19,209 bases of DNA from an uncultured Gammaproteobacteria bacterium (GTDB lineage: Bacteria > Pseudomonadota > Gammaproteobacteria > GCA-001735895), in assembly GCA_945787265.1 (NCBI GenBank), contig CALZHS010000010.1, positions 1 through 19,209 on the forward strand, written 5' to 3'. Both the position numbers and the translations under genes were made by a program. Below the pieces are notes generated by a model, which was given only the letters and a program-made list of their open reading frames with translations, had not been told where the DNA came from and did no database searches. This document shows, one piece after another, positions 6,357 to 14,832 of this stretch (position 1 is its first letter; the number at the start of each line of letters is the position of its first letter).

Positions 6357-6899
6357 ATGCTCGATTTCGATCTGGTGCAATCCGCGCTGGAACGCCTGGG
6401 CGCAACTACCGATGCGGCCGAAACACACGGAACCCTGTGCGCGCTGTTGATTGACAATGCGCCCTGTGCGACCTGGCTTGGGCATACCCTGGATGACCTG
6501 CCCGATCGAGGGAATGTGTTGGCAGCCGAACAGCTCGACCTGCTCGAGCAACTGTACGAGCAGACCCGGGCCCAGTTAAACGACGAGGAGTTAAACTTTG
6601 AGCTGCTGCTGCCGGATGAAACAGACGATTTGAATTTACGCCTGCTGGGTCTGTCGGCATGGTGCCAGGGATTTCTTTACGGATTTGGTGTCTTCAAGTC
6701 CGGTGTCGAAACTGCTCTGGACGATGAATCACGCGAGTGTTTGTCAGACTTGCTTGAAATTAGTAAGCTCAGTCACGAAGAAGAGGCCAGCGAAGAGGCC
6801 GAGCTTCAGTATGCCGAGATTGTCGAGCACGTGCGAATCGCGACCTTGATGCTGAACGAGTCGCTAAACCCGCTCAAAGCCTCGTCAACCGTACACTGA
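6357..6899 (+). CDS. ygfB: YgfB family protein (UPF0149)
   Basis: This 180-residue, acidic, mainly alpha-helical protein belongs to the UPF0149/YecA-YgfB family. Typical features are ETHGTLCALL near residue 22, the LLGLSAWCQGFLYGFG segment (97-111, with W102-C103-Q104-G105-F106), and the C-terminal YAEIVEHVRIATLMLNE. It lacks the C-terminal SEC-C zinc motif of YecA. In Pseudomonas aeruginosa YgfB has been linked to transcriptional control of an amidase gene and beta-lactam tolerance; whether that applies here is unknown. Gene order ygfB-pepP-ubiH-ubiI, divergent from zapA, is the standard one. Confidence 0.9.
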   Translation: MLDFDLVQSALERLGATTDAAETHGTLCALLIDNAPCATWLGHTLDDLPDRGNVLAAEQLDLLEQLYEQTRAQLNDEELNFELLLPDETDDLNLRLLGLSAWCQGFLYGFGVFKSGVETALDDESRECLSDLLEISKLSHEEEASEEAELQYAEIVEHVRIATLMLNESLNPLKASSTVH

Positions 6900-6910
6900 C
6901 TAAAGTTATC

Positions 6911-6936
6911 GTCATCCCCGCGCAAGCGAGGATGAC
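6911..6936. repeat. Single unit of the dispersed REP-like repeat
   Basis: GTCATCCCCGC and GCGAGGATGAC form a hairpin with one mismatch and a GCAA loop. The first 18 bases, GTCATCCCCGCGCAAGCG, are identical to the arm at 19-36. It lies 11 bases after the ygfB stop and well before pepP. REP units at such positions often stabilise the upstream mRNA or attenuate read-through. Confidence 0.75.
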
Positions 6937-6995
6937 AAACAAACGTAATTAAGAACACCGGGGATTACATTTAAACTTAATTTTAAGAGCACCTG

Positions 6996-8300
6996 ATGAA
7001 ACCAACCGAGTTTAAACGCCGTCGCAGCCAGCTCATGAAGATGATGGGTAAGAACACGATCGCGATTCTGCCTTCGGCTTCCGAAATCATCCGTAATCGT
7101 GATGCCCATTTTCCGTTCCGACAGGATAGTGATTTTCTCTACCTGACCGGGTTTAACGAGCCCGACGCGGTGATGGTCCTGATGCCAGGCCGCAAGCATG
7201 GCGAGTACATCCTGTTTTGTCGAGAAAGAGATCCTGAGCAGGAGACCTGGAACGGCCGCCGCGCGGGTCAGGAAGGCGCTATCGAAATTTACGGCGCGGA
7301 TGATTCGTTTCCAATCGACGATATCGATGACATTCTGCCGGGCCTGCTGGAGGGCACCGACAGTATCTATAACGTCATGGGTCGGTACCCGGATTTCGAC
7401 AAGCGCCTGATTGGCTGGGTTAACCATATCAAGGAGCAGTCGCGCGCGGGGCTGCACGTGCCTTCCGAGTTTGTCGCTCTTGATTACATTCTGCACGACA
7501 TGCGGCTTTACAAGAGCCGTGAAGAGTTGCGCCTGATGCGCAAGGCGGCTGCAATCAACGTGCGTGCACACCAGCGTGCTATGAAACTGTGTGCGCCGGG
7601 CAAGTACGAGTACCAACTGGCGGCCGAGTTCGATCACGAGTATCGCAGCAATAACGCCAATCATGCCTACTCGGCAATTGTTGGTGGCGGCGCCAATGGC
7701 TGTATCCTGCACTACACCGATAATACCGACGAGTTAAACGATGGTGATCTGCTGTTGATCGACGCAGGCTGCGAAGTCGAAGGTTATGCATCTGACATCA
7801 CCCGCACGTTTCCAGTTAACGGAAAATATACCGGGGCCCAGCGCGAGGTTTACGATATCGTGCTTGCCGCCCACCAGGCGGCGGTCAAAAAAGTCAAACC
7901 GGGTAATCACTGGAACGATCCGCATAACGCGGCGGTGCGCGTTATTACGCGCGGACTGGTGGAGCTGAAGCTGCTCAAGGGCAACGTCAACAAGCTCATC
8001 AAGGAGCGGGCCTATCGCAAATTCTACATGCACCGCACTGGTCACTGGCTTGGGCTCGACGTCCACGACGTCGGTGACTACAAGGTCGGGGATCAATGGC
8101 GACTGCTGGAACCGGGCATGGTCATGACGATAGAACCCGGCATTTATATCCCGGCACACAGTCGAGGCGTGCACCGTAAGTGGTGGGACATCGGAATTCG
8201 AATCGAGGACGATGTGCTGGTCACGCGCCAGGGATGTGAAATCCTGACCGATGCCCTACCGCGTAAGCCGGTAGAGATCGAAGCCCTGATGGCAGGCTGA
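6996..8300 (+). CDS. pepP: Xaa-Pro aminopeptidase P
   Basis: This 434-residue cytoplasmic metallopeptidase removes an N-terminal residue preceding proline. The pita-bread catalytic domain (about 175-430) has all five dimetal ligands: D256 in LLIDAG, D267 in YASDITR, H350 in RTGHWLG, E380 in MTIEPG and E404 in IRIEDD. H357 in VHDVG is the conserved second histidine. The N-terminal domain (1-170) has the typical HFPFRQDSDFLYLTGF. Length equals that of E. coli PepP (441 aa) within a few residues. An AAGAG ribosome-binding site precedes the ATG. The stop codon directly abuts the ubiH ATG (TGAATG), so the genes form one operon, as in E. coli. Confidence 0.96.
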   Translation: MKPTEFKRRRSQLMKMMGKNTIAILPSASEIIRNRDAHFPFRQDSDFLYLTGFNEPDAVMVLMPGRKHGEYILFCRERDPEQETWNGRRAGQEGAIEIYGADDSFPIDDIDDILPGLLEGTDSIYNVMGRYPDFDKRLIGWVNHIKEQSRAGLHVPSEFVALDYILHDMRLYKSREELRLMRKAAAINVRAHQRAMKLCAPGKYEYQLAAEFDHEYRSNNANHAYSAIVGGGANGCILHYTDNTDELNDGDLLLIDAGCEVEGYASDITRTFPVNGKYTGAQREVYDIVLAAHQAAVKKVKPGNHWNDPHNAAVRVITRGLVELKLLKGNVNKLIKERAYRKFYMHRTGHWLGLDVHDVGDYKVGDQWRLLEPGMVMTIEPGIYIPAHSRGVHRKWWDIGIRIEDDVLVTRQGCEILTDALPRKPVEIEALMAG

Positions 8301-9506
8301 ATGCGTGATATCGCGATAATCGGCGGCGGCCTGGTCGGCCTGTGTGCTGCACTGGTCCTGCAACATCCGGGACGGCGTGTATCGATCCTCGAAGCGGGTA
8401 ACCTCGAACAAGCGCGTTCTGACGGATTGAATGCCCGCTCGATCGCACTCGCTGCCAGCAGCGTGCAGGTATTAAGGGCGCTCGGCATCTGGTCACAGGT
8501 CAAAGCACAGGCGGCGCCGATCCGGCACATTCATGTATCGTCACGCGGTCGCTGGGGTGTCACCAGGCTGCGGGCTGAAGACTATCGGCTCGACGCACTG
8601 GGTTATGTCATTGAAAGCCAGGCGCTCGGCCGTTGCCTGCTCGACGCGGTTGAAGACCAGGACAATATTAAACTCGAACAAAACGCCGAGTTCGAATCGA
8701 TCGACCAGGGTGCCACGGTGACCATCGGCTACCGTAAAAATAAACGCAAGCAAACACTGCAGGCGAGGCTTGCGCTGATTGCTGATGGTGCCCATTCCCC
8801 AGCCCGAACGGCGCTCGGCATTGGGTATGAAAGCATCGATTACGGGCAGGCGGTCGTGATCAGCAACGTTGAGGTCAGTAAACCGAAATTTGACACCGCC
8901 TATGAGCGTTTTACCCCGCAGGGACCACTGGCAATGCTGCCGCTGGGAGGCAAGCGTTATGCCTGTGTGTGGACGCTTGCGCCGCAACAGGCAAATCTCG
9001 TTTGTAACCAGGATGACGCTGAATTCAGCGCAGCCCTGCAGGATTGTTTCGGATTTCGCCTGGGATTGATCGAGCGTGCCGGTGAGCGCTTCTCGATTCC
9101 GATTCAGCGCACTCGCGCCGCAGCGCTGCATTCAGGTCGTTGCCTGTTAATCGGCAACGCCGCGAATGCCTTGCACCCGGTTGCCGGGCAAAGTTTTAAC
9201 CTGTCGTTACGAGATATCGCATGCCTTCACGAGCTGCTTTGTGAACAACCCCTGGCAGGCCTTGACGATGAACTCAGCCAGCTGGTAACTGACTATGTAA
9301 AGCTGCGGGACAACGAGCAACGTCGGATCATTCGCTACGGCGATGGCCTGGTCACGATGTTTTCGAACCAATTACCGCTGCTGGATCTGGTGCGTGCCGC
9401 GGGCCTCGGCCTGCTGGATCTGGTGCCGCCGCTGAAAAGCCAGGTTGCGTTAACCGGTATGGGCATGACCTTCGGCGGCAATCGCCTGCTGCGAGGACAC
9501 TTGTGA
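8301..9506 (+). CDS. ubiH: 2-octaprenyl-6-methoxyphenol hydroxylase UbiH
   Basis: This 401-residue FAD-dependent monooxygenase of the UbiH/UbiF/UbiI/COQ6 family hydroxylates C1 of the ubiquinone ring. The ADP-binding GGGLVG lies at residues 8-13, the DG motif ADGAHS at 161-166, and the FAD ribityl motif GNAANALHPVAGQ at 285-297. A GNAA rather than GDAAH form is typical of UbiH in particular, which decides between the two paralogues here. It starts immediately after pepP, and its stop codon overlaps the GTG start of the next hydroxylase by 4 bases (GTGA). Confidence 0.93.
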   Translation: MRDIAIIGGGLVGLCAALVLQHPGRRVSILEAGNLEQARSDGLNARSIALAASSVQVLRALGIWSQVKAQAAPIRHIHVSSRGRWGVTRLRAEDYRLDALGYVIESQALGRCLLDAVEDQDNIKLEQNAEFESIDQGATVTIGYRKNKRKQTLQARLALIADGAHSPARTALGIGYESIDYGQAVVISNVEVSKPKFDTAYERFTPQGPLAMLPLGGKRYACVWTLAPQQANLVCNQDDAEFSAALQDCFGFRLGLIERAGERFSIPIQRTRAAALHSGRCLLIGNAANALHPVAGQSFNLSLRDIACLHELLCEQPLAGLDDELSQLVTDYVKLRDNEQRRIIRYGDGLVTMFSNQLPLLDLVRAAGLGLLDLVPPLKSQVALTGMGMTFGGNRLLRGHL

Positions 9507-10687
9507 GCGCCGGCGCTTACGATGTCGTTATCGTCGGCGCCGGAATGGTCGGTGCCTGCGCCGCGTTTGCACTGGCAGGCAGGGGATACCGGGTCGCGAT
9601 AGTCGAGGCAGCGCGACCGGGTGAAAGCGATGATCTAAGCGGAGCGCACTATGATTTGCGCGTGTCGGCGATTAGTCCACGTTCACGTGATATCCTGGAG
9701 CAGCTTGGAATCTGGCAGCAGCTCGATGACCAGCGGGTTTGCTATTACGAGCAAATGGTTATCTGGCACCAGCACGGCGACTCCAGCATTGCTTTTGATG
9801 CAGTCGATCTGGCGCGCGACAATCTTGGTGCAATCGTTGAAAATCGGCAGCTTCAACACGTGCTCCGCCGGGCCTGCGAGCGTGAGACGCGGATCGAATG
9901 GTTCATGCCGGACAGCATCGAAGCGTTGCTTGAAAATAATGCCCAGGGCGTTGAGATGCGCCTGGGCTCCGGGCGTTGTCTAACGGCCGGGCTGTTGCTG
10001 GCCGCCGACGGCCGCAACTCACCGACGCGCAACCTTGCCGGTATCATCGCGCGGGCCGGACAATACCGGCAAACCGCATTTGTTGCTAATGTCGATACCG
10101 AATATCCGCATCGCTTCACCGCCTGGCAGCGCTTCCTGAGCACCGGCCCGCTGGCTTTTTTACCACTGGCGAACGGTCAGTGCGCGGTGGTCTGGTCCTG
10201 CGACGATGATCTTGCCAGCCAACTCGTGGGCTTCAATGACGATGAATTTTGCGATGCCCTGGGCGAGGCATTCGAGTTCAAACTTGGGCGGGTAAAAGCC
10301 AGCAGCCGCCGCCTGAGTTTTCCGCTTGGCTGGCATCACTGCGAGCACTGGCTCAAAGGCAGCGTATTGCTGATCGGTGATGCCGCCCATAGCGTGCATC
10401 CGCTCGCCGGCCAGGGGGTAAACCTCGGTTTCAGCGACGTCGAGACCCTGGCGCGATTGATCGGGGAGCGTGGCGAGAGCATTTCACAAAAAAAGCTGCG
10501 CCGTTACGAACGTCAGCGCAAAAGCGAAACCTGGCTCGCGGGCTCGAGCTTCGGTGCACTTAAATGGATTTACGGACTGGATCAGAAAGGAGTTACCGCC
10601 ATTCGTGACCTGGGCATGCGCGTTGTCGATGAAACACCATGGTTCAAGCGCGCGATTATGGAAAAAGCGATTCAGAACATTACCTGA
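9503..10687 (+). CDS. ubiI: UbiI-type ubiquinone biosynthesis hydroxylase
   Basis: This is a 394-residue FAD monooxygenase paralogous to UbiH. Motifs are GAGMVG (12-17), ADGRNS (168-173) and GDAAHSVHPLAGQGVNLGF (292-310). The C-terminal RRYERQRKSE resembles UbiI (VisC) more than UbiF. UbiI hydroxylates C5 of the ring. UbiF (C6) is the alternative, but coq7 at 1400-2038 already provides the C6 step, so UbiI is the better reading. It starts with GTG at 9503, inside the last codons of ubiH, which implies translational coupling. The gcvT gene follows after about 100 bases. Confidence 0.87.
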   Translation: MSAGAYDVVIVGAGMVGACAAFALAGRGYRVAIVEAARPGESDDLSGAHYDLRVSAISPRSRDILEQLGIWQQLDDQRVCYYEQMVIWHQHGDSSIAFDAVDLARDNLGAIVENRQLQHVLRRACERETRIEWFMPDSIEALLENNAQGVEMRLGSGRCLTAGLLLAADGRNSPTRNLAGIIARAGQYRQTAFVANVDTEYPHRFTAWQRFLSTGPLAFLPLANGQCAVVWSCDDDLASQLVGFNDDEFCDALGEAFEFKLGRVKASSRRLSFPLGWHHCEHWLKGSVLLIGDAAHSVHPLAGQGVNLGFSDVETLARLIGERGESISQKKLRRYERQRKSETWLAGSSFGALKWIYGLDQKGVTAIRDLGMRVVDETPWFKRAIMEKAIQNIT

Positions 10688-10788
10688 GCGGGCAAACCGG
10701 TGTGTAAATAACGCTTTAATTAGACACGGACAGGCTCTATCCTCTAAGTTCAGCGCTTCACGTGGCAGCCAATTTGGGAGGTAATTCA

Positions 10789-11883
10789 ATGGGAAATAAA
10801 ACTCCACTCTACCAGTGTCACCTCGATGCGGGTGCCAAAATCGTCGATTTCGCGGGCTGGGACATGCCCATCAATTACGGTTCACAAATCTCGGAACATG
10901 AAGCAGTGCGCCGCGATGCCGGGATGTTCGATGTCTCGCATATGACCGTCGTCGATGTCAGCGGTGCTGATGCCAAAACCTACTTGCGACACCTGCTCGC
11001 GAATGACGTTGCGCGGCTGACTTTGACGGGCAAGGCGCTCTATAGCTGTATGCTGAACGAACAGGGTGGCGTGATCGATGACCTGATTGTTTATTACCTG
11101 CGCGACAATTTTTACCGCGTGGTGATCAATTCAGCGACGCGCGAAAAAGACCTCGCATGGCTCGAGCTGCAAGGAGAATCCTATACCGATCTCAATATCA
11201 AATTCCGCGGCGATGTAGCGATGCTGGCGGTTCAGGGACCCGGCGCCAGGGCAAAGGCCACGCAGCTGTTTGCCGAGTACCAGCAGGCGCCGCTGCAGCA
11301 ACTGGCGCGTTTCCAGGGGGTGGAATTTGACGACTGCTTCGTTGCACGTACCGGCTATACCGGGGAAGACGGTTTTGAGATCATGATGTTGAGTGAACAG
11401 ATTGCCGATCTCTGGAATCATCTGCTGGAGACGGGCATTGCGCCTTGCGGGCTGGGCGCACGCGATACCCTGCGCCTGGAGGCGGGCATGAATTTATACG
11501 GAACCGACATGGATGAAAACACAAGCCCGCTGGTATCAGGCCTGGGCTGGACCGTGGCGATGTCGGAGCCGCGCGATTTTATCGGCAGGCAGGCGCTCGA
11601 GGCGGAACTGTCGGCGGGTGTTCAGCAAAGCTTCGTCGGTCTGTTACTATTGGACAAGGGCGTTTTGCGGAATCATTTGAAGGTGTTGACCGCGCAAGGT
11701 GAGGGCGAGATTACTTCGGGTAGTTATTCACCAACACTGCAGCAATCCATCGCAATGGCGAGGCTGCCGGTTGGCGCAAGCGGACAGGTGGAAGTCGAAG
11801 TTCGCAACCGCTTGCTGAAAGCCGAGATTGTTAAACTTCCCTTTGTGCGCGAGGGGAAATCCATGTTAACCAAAGGGGGGTAA
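10789..11883 (+). CDS. gcvT: Glycine cleavage system T protein (aminomethyltransferase)
   Basis: This 364-residue protein has exactly the length of E. coli GcvT. It transfers the aminomethyl carbon from lipoyl-GcvH to tetrahydrofolate, releasing ammonia and 5,10-methylene-THF. Family signatures are DFAGWDMPINYG, RRDAGMFDVSHM, NEQGGVIDDLIVYYL (conserved Asp at 97-98) and ARTGYTGEDGFEI. I chose the ATG at 10789 because a strong GGGAGGT lies 7 bases upstream and homology begins at MGNKTPLYQ. The 100-base leader shows no glycine riboswitch signature. It is followed at 6 bases by gcvH. Confidence 0.96.
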   Translation: MGNKTPLYQCHLDAGAKIVDFAGWDMPINYGSQISEHEAVRRDAGMFDVSHMTVVDVSGADAKTYLRHLLANDVARLTLTGKALYSCMLNEQGGVIDDLIVYYLRDNFYRVVINSATREKDLAWLELQGESYTDLNIKFRGDVAMLAVQGPGARAKATQLFAEYQQAPLQQLARFQGVEFDDCFVARTGYTGEDGFEIMMLSEQIADLWNHLLETGIAPCGLGARDTLRLEAGMNLYGTDMDENTSPLVSGLGWTVAMSEPRDFIGRQALEAELSAGVQQSFVGLLLLDKGVLRNHLKVLTAQGEGEITSGSYSPTLQQSIAMARLPVGASGQVEVEVRNRLLKAEIVKLPFVREGKSMLTKGG

Positions 11884-11889
11884 TAATAA

Positions 11890-12279
11890 ATGAGTGAAGT
11901 GCCAGTTGAATTAAAGTTTTTATCTTCGCATGAGTGGGTGCTGGTGGAAGACAATGTCGCAACTGTAGGCGTGTCTGATCATGCCCAGGAACTGCTGGGT
12001 GATCTTGTCTATGTTGAATTACCCGAGCAGGGTAGCTCGATTGCGGCGGGCGACTCGGTCGGCGTTATCGAATCGGTCAAGGCAGCTTCTGACATCTATG
12101 CGCCGATATCCGGAGAAGTCATCGAGGTTAACGATGTGCTTGATGGGGCACCGGAGAAAATCAATAACGATCCCTACGGCGACGGCTGGATGTACAAGGT
12201 CGCATTGGAAGACCCGGAAGAAGTCGAATCTTTACTCGATGCAGAAGCCTACACCGATGTCATAGCTGACGAAGAATAG
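11890..12279 (+). CDS. gcvH: Glycine cleavage system H protein
   Basis: This 129-residue lipoyl carrier protein has the same length as E. coli GcvH. The lipoylated lysine is K64 in GVIESVKAASDIYAP, inside the lipoyl beta-sandwich (about 20-100). It shuttles the aminomethyl group between GcvP, GcvT and the lipoamide dehydrogenase. A G-rich ribosome-binding stretch sits at the end of gcvT. The usual third gene, gcvP, is not next; a 77-base gap leads to dgkA instead, so GcvP must be encoded elsewhere if the system is complete. Confidence 0.97.
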   Translation: MSEVPVELKFLSSHEWVLVEDNVATVGVSDHAQELLGDLVYVELPEQGSSIAAGDSVGVIESVKAASDIYAPISGEVIEVNDVLDGAPEKINNDPYGDGWMYKVALEDPEEVESLLDAEAYTDVIADEE

Positions 12280-12295
12280 CCTTTCAGGATTTACC

Positions 12296-12367
12296 ATGAG
12301 CTTTGCCGCACGATATCTTCTGTGCCGGCATCTAATCCTCTGGCTCAGGAGACAACATGGCCGATAG
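12296..12367 (+). CDS. Possible 23-residue leader ORF before dgkA
   Basis: An ATG at 12296 with AGGA six bases upstream opens a 23-codon frame (MSFAARYLLCRHLILWLRRQ...). It ends with a TAG at 12365-12367, just inside dgkA in another frame. The peptide is basic and hydrophobic. Translation through it would carry ribosomes across the dgkA start. No homologue is recognised, and it could be chance. Confidence 0.25.
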   Translation: MSFAARYLLCRHLILWLRRQHGR

Positions 12368-12722
12368 CGGCAGCAAGGGGCTTACGCGAATTATAAAAGC
12401 AACGGGTTACTCGTGGCAGGGCTTGCGTGCGGCGTATCGTCACGAGGCCGCGTTCCGCCAGGAAATCTGGCTCTGTATCGTTATGATTCCGTTAGGGCTT
12501 TTTCTCGGTGATAACGGCACTGAGAAGGCGCTACTGGTATCGAGCGTACTGCTGCTGCCGCTGGTTGAAATCCTGAATTCCGCGGTCGAAGCAGTCGTCG
12601 ATCGTTTCGGTGACGAGCAGCATGAACTCTCCGGACGTGCCAAGGACATGGGCTCCGCCGCGGTGGCGCTGGCCATAATTTTGATGGCTGTCGTCTGGTT
12701 GCTGGTTTTATTCGTCGAGTGA
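12357..12722 (+). CDS. dgkA: Diacylglycerol kinase (DgkA)
   Basis: This 121-residue integral inner-membrane enzyme phosphorylates diacylglycerol with ATP, recycling the DAG left by membrane-derived glucan synthesis. An N-terminal amphipathic helix is followed by three membrane spans (about 36-51, 56-72 and 101-119). Active-site residues match E. coli with an offset of two: E71, N74 and E78 in EILNSAVEAVVDR, and K96-D97 in RAKDMGSAA. An AGGAGA ribosome-binding site lies just before the ATG at 12357. The last 15 bases overlap the 3' end of the minus-strand DUF255 gene. Confidence 0.95.
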   Translation: MADSGSKGLTRIIKATGYSWQGLRAAYRHEAAFRQEIWLCIVMIPLGLFLGDNGTEKALLVSSVLLLPLVEILNSAVEAVVDRFGDEQHELSGRAKDMGSAAVALAIILMAVVWLLVLFVE

Positions 12723-14750
12723 CTGTAGCAACGCGTCAAGCTCATGCAGGGGTTGACGACAAACAAAGCCCTCACAAATCCATGCGCTAACCGGCCGGTC
12801 GCTGGTTTTTTGTGCGATCTCTGCAGGCAAATCCTGCGCAGCGTTCGGAATGAAATAAGCGGATTGATCGGGTTTCAATCGCGGTAATATTTCCTCACGC
12901 CACTGTGCCAACGGCACGGTTTCGCCGCGCAGGATAATCTGGAAAGGGGGACTGTTAAGCGCCTCGAGTAACGCGCAAAAACTGGCGGCGTGGAAAGGCG
13001 TCTGGTTCACATTGTCAGCCACTGATTGCAGTGCTTTTTCCGCGCTTCGGGTATAGGCCTGCTGCCCGATTAGCAGGCCCAGTCGATGCAGGGCAAGTGC
13101 GGCGACGGCATTGCCGCTGGGCATCGCCTCGTCCTGCCAGGACTTGGGACGCTGGATGAGTTTTTCATGATCTGCCGCGGTGAAGAAAAATCCCCCGTGG
13201 TCAGGATCGGCGAATCGATCGAGCAGTTGATCGGCGAGCTGCACCGCGAAAGCGAGGTCCTCATCGTTCCACCGGTACTGCAGGCAGTCAAGGATCGCCT
13301 GCAGCAGATGGGCGTAATCGTCCAGATAGGCCGGTAACTGTTTGCCGGCATTTTTGCTGAGCGCGAGCAATCGATCTTCGTGCCAGCATTCATTCTTCAG
13401 CGCCTGCAGGCAGCGTTGCGCAAGGTCGTGATAGTCCGGGCGCATGAAAATCCGGGCCGCGTTCGCGAGCCCGCGTATCACCAAAGCGTTCCAGCTGGTC
13501 AATATCTTGTCATCGAGTCCGGGGCGGATACGGGTTGCGCGTTCCGTGAGCAGGAGCTGGCATACTTCATCCTTTTGGGATCGGTACTGCGCTGCTTCAA
13601 GCCTGAATTCGTCGAGTAGCTCTGCTTCGCTGCAGTAGGCGTGCAGATGCCATTTACCTTCGAAATTGGCAGCCTGGTCGAGCCCGTACTGCCGCGCAAA
13701 CGCCGGGTAGAATTTGCTGTCGATGATTTGCTTCACCTGTGCGGGCGTCCACAGGTAGAATTTGCCTTCGATGCCTTCGGAATCTGCGTCCAGCGCCGCG
13801 TAAAATGTACCCGAGTCGGTAACCATTTCGCGCTCAAGCCAGTTGACGATGCCGTCGACGGCATCTGCAAACAGGCGATTCCCGGTTAATCGCCAGGCTT
13901 TCGCAAATACCTCCAGTAGCTGACCGTTGTCATACAGCATTTTTTCAAAATGCGGAATCATCCATTTTTCATCTACCGAGTAACGGAAGAAGCCACCCCC
14001 GACGTGATCCTGGATGCCGCCGCGCGCGATTTGCTGCAGGCTGAAGTCGATTGCGCGGTAGACAGGATCATCGGATGATTTATGAAATGCCCGACCCAGC
14101 GCCTGCAGCAGAATGGCGGGCTGGGGAAATTTGGGGGCCTGTCCAAAACCGCCAAACTCGGCATCGTGGACCTTGATCAACTGGCTATCGAAAGTATCCA
14201 GCGCGCTGATCCCTGCGTCCTGCAGGTTCTGATTTTCACGCATTTCGATATCGATCAGGGCCTGCTGGATCGCTTCACCCTGTTGCCTGATCTTGTCAGG
14301 CTCCTGCTGGTATATCGCGGCAATGCGCTGGAGTAAATCGCTGAACGCAAGCATGCCGTATTTCGGTTGCTTCGGGAAATAGGTGCCGCCAAAGAACGGC
14401 ACGCAATCCTGCGGTGATAAAAACATGGTCAGCGGCCAGCCACCGGGGCGCTGTGCGATTAAATGATGTGCGGTTTGATAGATTCGGTCGATATCCGGTC
14501 GCTCCTCGCGATCTACCTTGATGTTGATGAAGTGCTGGTTCATCAGCGCCGCGGTCGCCTCGTCTTCGAACGATTCGTGCGCCATGACATGACACCAGTG
14601 ACAGGCTGAATAACCGATGGACAGCAGGATGGGTTTGTTCTGTTCGCGGGCCAGATCTAGCGCCTGCTGCGACCAGGGTAACCAATTCACCGGGTTATCG
14701 GCATGCTGGCGCAGGTAGGGACTGGACTCGCTGGCTAGGGCATTGGACAT
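12708..14750 (-). CDS. DUF255/YyaL-type protein: thioredoxin-like domain plus (alpha/alpha)6 barrel
   Basis: This is a large 680-residue protein of the family that includes Bacillus YyaL and human SPATA20. The N-terminal thioredoxin-fold domain (about 1-165) opens with the diagnostic SPYLRQHADNPVNWLPW and carries C50-H-W-C53 (GYSACHWCHVMAHESFED), then NIKVDREERPDID and GGWPLTMFL. The rest is an (alpha/alpha)6 barrel resembling N-acylglucosamine 2-epimerase/glycosidase folds, with VGGGFFRYSVDEKWMIPHFE and LTSWNALVIRGLA as landmarks. There is no signal peptide, so it is probably cytoplasmic. Its biochemical function is unknown in bacteria. I chose the ATG at 14748-14750 because MSNALASESSPYL fits the family start; a start at 14789 would add 13 residues. 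The 3' end converges on dgkA with a 15-base overlap. Confidence 0.9.
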   Translation of the reverse strand: MSNALASESSPYLRQHADNPVNWLPWSQQALDLAREQNKPILLSIGYSACHWCHVMAHESFEDEATAALMNQHFINIKVDREERPDIDRIYQTAHHLIAQRPGGWPLTMFLSPQDCVPFFGGTYFPKQPKYGMLAFSDLLQRIAAIYQQEPDKIRQQGEAIQQALIDIEMRENQNLQDAGISALDTFDSQLIKVHDAEFGGFGQAPKFPQPAILLQALGRAFHKSSDDPVYRAIDFSLQQIARGGIQDHVGGGFFRYSVDEKWMIPHFEKMLYDNGQLLEVFAKAWRLTGNRLFADAVDGIVNWLEREMVTDSGTFYAALDADSEGIEGKFYLWTPAQVKQIIDSKFYPAFARQYGLDQAANFEGKWHLHAYCSEAELLDEFRLEAAQYRSQKDEVCQLLLTERATRIRPGLDDKILTSWNALVIRGLANAARIFMRPDYHDLAQRCLQALKNECWHEDRLLALSKNAGKQLPAYLDDYAHLLQAILDCLQYRWNDEDLAFAVQLADQLLDRFADPDHGGFFFTAADHEKLIQRPKSWQDEAMPSGNAVAALALHRLGLLIGQQAYTRSAEKALQSVADNVNQTPFHAASFCALLEALNSPPFQIILRGETVPLAQWREEILPRLKPDQSAYFIPNAAQDLPAEIAQKTSDRPVSAWICEGFVCRQPLHELDALLQSLDE

Positions 14751-14832
14751 GTTTGTGCCATCCGCATTGTTTCCATGCGATAATAACACCCTGATCAGGC
14801 ATACTCATGAGTTTGAATCAGAAAATTCCGCA

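Noticed and set aside
6912..7712. 266-codon minus-strand ORF opposite pepP
   Set aside because: It is antisense to the strongly supported pepP gene and shows no recognisable protein features; long antisense frames are common in this GC range.
8541..9131. 196-codon minus-strand ORF opposite ubiH
   Set aside because: It is a shadow frame; ubiH motifs are intact on the plus strand.
10688..10788. Glycine riboswitch before gcvT
   Set aside because: I looked for the conserved GGAGA and CACCGAAGGGGCAA-like blocks and did not see them, and 100 bases is short for a tandem aptamer.
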